The notes under the pieces: generated by a model
Databases searched by the model: none
What the model was told of the DNA's origin: nothing
The model's input: the letters and a program-made list of their open reading frames with translations, nothing else
Assembly: GCA_035610835.1 (NCBI GenBank)
Contig: CM069446.1
Location: 47,469,625-47,533,624, forward strand
Direction: 5' to 3'
From: Ophiura sarsii
Taxonomy: Eukaryota > Echinodermata > Ophiuroidea > Amphilepidida > Ophiuridae
DNA length: 64,000 nucleotides
Made by a program: the position numbers and the translations under genes
Part shown: one piece after another, positions 61,811-64,000 of the stretch
How positions within the stretch are numbered: the first letter of the stretch is position 1
Layout of the letters: each line of letters begins with the position of its first letter

Positions 61811-62120
61811 TTCTGAGTCGAGCGACTCGCCTACGTGAGTATTCATTTTGTCCGTGAGGCGACCCGCCTTCAGAATGTATGCGAGTCATATTACACACTT
61901 TAAGCGAGTCAAATGACCCATGTAAGTAGGTATAATTGGTATGAAAGTGGGTCATTGGTAATTGATTGACCCACTTGTGCAAGTCACATTACTCACTGAA
62001 AGTACAAATGTCTCAAGTGACCTATTTAAATAGGTCAATTGACCTGCCTACGTGGGTCACATTACTCACTTAGGTGGGTATTCATTTTTGTCCGTGAGGC
62101 GACCCGTTCAACAATCGAGT
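61811..62120 (+). repeat. GAGTC/GGGTC-rich imperfect palindromic region
   Basis: Dense half-sites GAGTCA, TGACTC, GGGTCA and TGACCC, and two near-identical stretches CCTACGTG(A/G)GT...ATTCATTTTTGTCCGTGAGG (61830-61860 and 62047-62100). It leads directly into the 66 bp array and seems to be part of the same repeat system. Confidence 0.6.
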
Positions 62121-62480
62121 GAGTCAATGGACACACTTCCAACTCAAAGTGAGTCAAATGACTCGGATCTGTTAAACAATTCCAGTGAGTCAATGGACAC
62201 ACTTCAAAGTCAAAGCGAGTCAAATGACTCAGATCTGTTTAACAATTCCAGTGAGTCAATGGACACACTTCAAACTCAAAGTGAGTCTAATGACTCACAT
62301 CTGTTTAACAATTCCATTGAGTCAATGGACACACTTAAAACTCAAAGTAAGTCAAATGACTCGGATCTGTTTAACAATTCAAGTGAGTCAATCGACACAC
62401 ATCATACTGAAAGTGAGTCAAATCCGTTTAACAATTCAAGCGAGTCAATGGACACACTTTAAAGCGAGTCAAATGACTCG
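62121..62480 (+). repeat. 66 bp tandem repeat, six units, TGAGTCA-rich
   Basis: Units begin GAGTCAATGGACACACTT at 62121, 62187, 62253, 62319, 62385 and 62442. Spacing is 66 bp except the last (57 bp, a 9 bp deletion). Because all lengths are multiples of three, two plus-strand frames stay open; frame 62052-62462 encodes 22-residue repeats with ESMDTL and SESNDSDLFN. About nine exact TGAGTCA/TGACTCA heptamers occur. Whether this is protein coding is undecided: no start context, splice site or domain supports a gene. Confidence 0.85.
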
Positions 62481-62619
62481 GACAGATAATTCCAAATGAT
62501 ACACACATTACAAAACAATGAGATTTGATGTCAGTGAATTTATTGACTCCATCATTAATATTTTCATACACAAATTCAAATGCCAAAGATGAGTTATGGT
62601 ATTCTTTAGTATTACATTG

Positions 62620-63146
62620 GCAGGACTAAGGAAAGTTTTTTGGAATTTTGTGAGTGCTGTAATTATTGAACTATTAATGCATATAAAAGTATACATTTTT
62701 GGATGGGATTTGGGTCAGAGAATCCATTTTTGGCATCGATTTTGACCCAAAAAATTGATTTTTTGACCAATTTTTCTTGGGAAAAAGTAAAGACACTCTA
62801 ACTTAGGGTCGGTTTTCTAATTTTTTCACCTAAACTTTTTGTTATTGAAATGTTGACCAAAAGTGCCCAAAAGGTTAAATAATGAGAAAACCTACCCCAA
62901 GTTTGTGTCTTTACACAATTATACATGTACATTTAGGCATATTTTACTAAAAATGTCAGTAACTGTTTGGTTTTTTTGGGCAATGTAAAAAAAAATAAGC
63001 ATTTTTGGTTAAAAATTGATGCCAAAAATGGATTCTCTGACCCATTTTCTTTACAAAAATGTATACTTTTATATTCAAGTAACTCATAGTTCAAAAATTA
63101 CAGCACTCGAAAAATGCAAAAAGTGACTTCTTGAGTCCCGCCATAA
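62620..63146. mobile_element. Foldback element with long imperfect arms
   Basis: About 125 bp at the left (62620-62745) pairs with 63010-63146. Shared blocks include AGTGCTGTAATTATTGAACT, AAAAGTATACATTTTT and GGGTCAGAGAATCCATTTTT. The ~265 bp loop is A/T-rich and non-coding. Ends are not sharply defined and no target duplication was found. Confidence 0.7.
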
Positions 63147-63467
63147 GTAGGTGGTTTATCTTTAACTTTGATATCAATTTTGACAACTTGACCGGATGCG
63201 AATCAACACTAGTCATGACAATTATAATAATGATAATAATTAATTTACATACAATAATATTAATCAGAACCTCTAATATAATTTGGGTAATGTGGATATG
63301 CTAAAACCAAACCATAAAGATAAATTGGAATGACAAAATGTGTGTAAAATTAGGCAACATATCCACTAAATCAATTTGGAATTAAATATGTCGAAAAATC
63401 ATCAGTAGTATTCAATCCAAAAATATTCAAAATATAACGACTAAAATTTGGAAATATAACGTATTAG
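63147..63467. other. Non-coding spacer
   Basis: A/T-rich sequence between two inverted-repeat elements; nothing recognised. Confidence 0.4.
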
Positions 63468-63870
63468 TAGAGTCATTATCTTGGATTCCGTGACCATTTT
63501 CTTCCTACCTTAGTTTCTTCGTGAATTTGTCAACTAGAACCATTTTAAAAGAAAATGAGCTCCCATGCATTTCTCAAAAGTTACGGGAACGTTGTTTTAT
63601 AGCGCAATTCCAAAATGGCCGCCATACAGGGGCCCAAAAATTCAAATGGCTTTAATTAAGCTAAAAAGCACACCAAATTGTTCGGCCGAGCACAAGGATT
63701 CCAAAAAAGTATGTCGGCCATTTTGGAATTTGCGCTATAAAAGAATGTTCCCGCCACTTTTGAGAAATGCATGGGAGCTCATTTTCTTTTAAAATGGTTC
63801 TAGTTGACAAATTCACTAAGAAACTGAGGTAGGAAGAAAATGGTCACGGAATCCAAGATAATGACTCTAC
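63468..63870. mobile_element. Large palindromic element, arms about 160 bp
   Basis: GTAGAGTCATTATCTTGGAT at 63468 pairs with ATCCAAGATAATGACTCTAC ending at 63870. Pairing continues inward with few mismatches through GTGACCATTTTCTTCCTACC, GAAAATGAGCTCCCATGCAT and TTTATAGCGCAATTCCAAAA, to a ~85 bp loop around 63626-63711. Almost the whole 403 bp can fold into one hairpin. No coding content; superfamily unknown. Short apparent frames inside are palindrome sequence. Confidence 0.85.
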
Positions 63871-64000
63871 GATATTATACTAATACACAAAGCAAAAATA
63901 CAGAATAACAGTATAATACAAGTTTAACCCATCATCAACAATTGAATAAATATCGCACATGGCAAATACACAATATGATATTATCTGCTCGCCGTGAGAT
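63871..64000. other. Non-coding window end
   Basis: A/T-rich sequence, nothing recognised. Confidence 0.4.

Noticed and set aside
63565..63792. 75-codon frame at the right edge
   Set aside because: It runs through both arms of a near-perfect palindrome, so the frame reflects inverted-repeat sequence, not a gene.

Overview
The window looks like intergenic or intronic DNA from a marine or other aquatic invertebrate animal. It is AT-rich, has no long open reading frames or bacterial gene organisation, and is packed with degraded non-LTR retrotransposons, TIR DNA transposons, MITEs, snap-back palindromes and microsatellites. The phylum cannot be fixed from the sequence. I found no intact host protein-coding gene. 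All recognisable coding material is broken transposon protein (four LINE fragments plus a mariner transposase N-terminus).

Layout. 1-4163: sparse sequence with three small inverted-repeat elements and one LINE tail. 4164-20068: one copy (X1) of a repeated 4-5 kb sequence 'X', split by a 13.8 kb foldback element (5701-19505). That element's arms are about 0.85 kb of mirrored sequence followed by long arrays of a ~145 bp satellite in opposite orientations, around a 4.2 kb spacer. 20069-46376: a tandem segmental duplication. Block A (20069-37985) and block B (37986-46376) carry the same order X - L1-like LINE - Z - W, and a third, partial copy (X4) follows to ~50040. Block A is longer mainly because two related DNA transposons (Y1, 4.8 kb; Y2, 3.8 kb) sit in it; block B keeps the matching empty sites. 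Block B has its own private insertion, a pair of TTAA-flanked elements with a tRNA-like body. 50041-53930: sequence not seen elsewhere in the window, with one G-run MITE. 53931-55300: a partial X copy (X5) holding a tRNA-bearing MITE with 9 bp target duplications. 55301-64000: a mariner-like element with a broken transposase, a perfect 74 bp palindrome, a row of one-sided mariner-like ends, a CR1/jockey-like LINE, a 66 bp tandem repeat full of TGAGTCA sites, and two large inverted-repeat elements at the right edge.

How it fits together. The paralogous blocks act as natural empty-site controls, so several elements can be delimited to the base and ordered in time from this one window. The least usual items are the foldback element, whose terminal motif GCACGTATTGGGC recurs over 50 times in its arrays and whose left array has a higher-order repeat; the Y family, with a scattered TATTCGTAGGTAACA motif; and the repeated association of tRNA-like promoters with unrelated TIR elements. 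Names of superfamilies are inferences from TIR and target-site lengths. Paralogy boundaries were read by eye and are good to roughly 10-50 bases unless a base-precise junction is stated.
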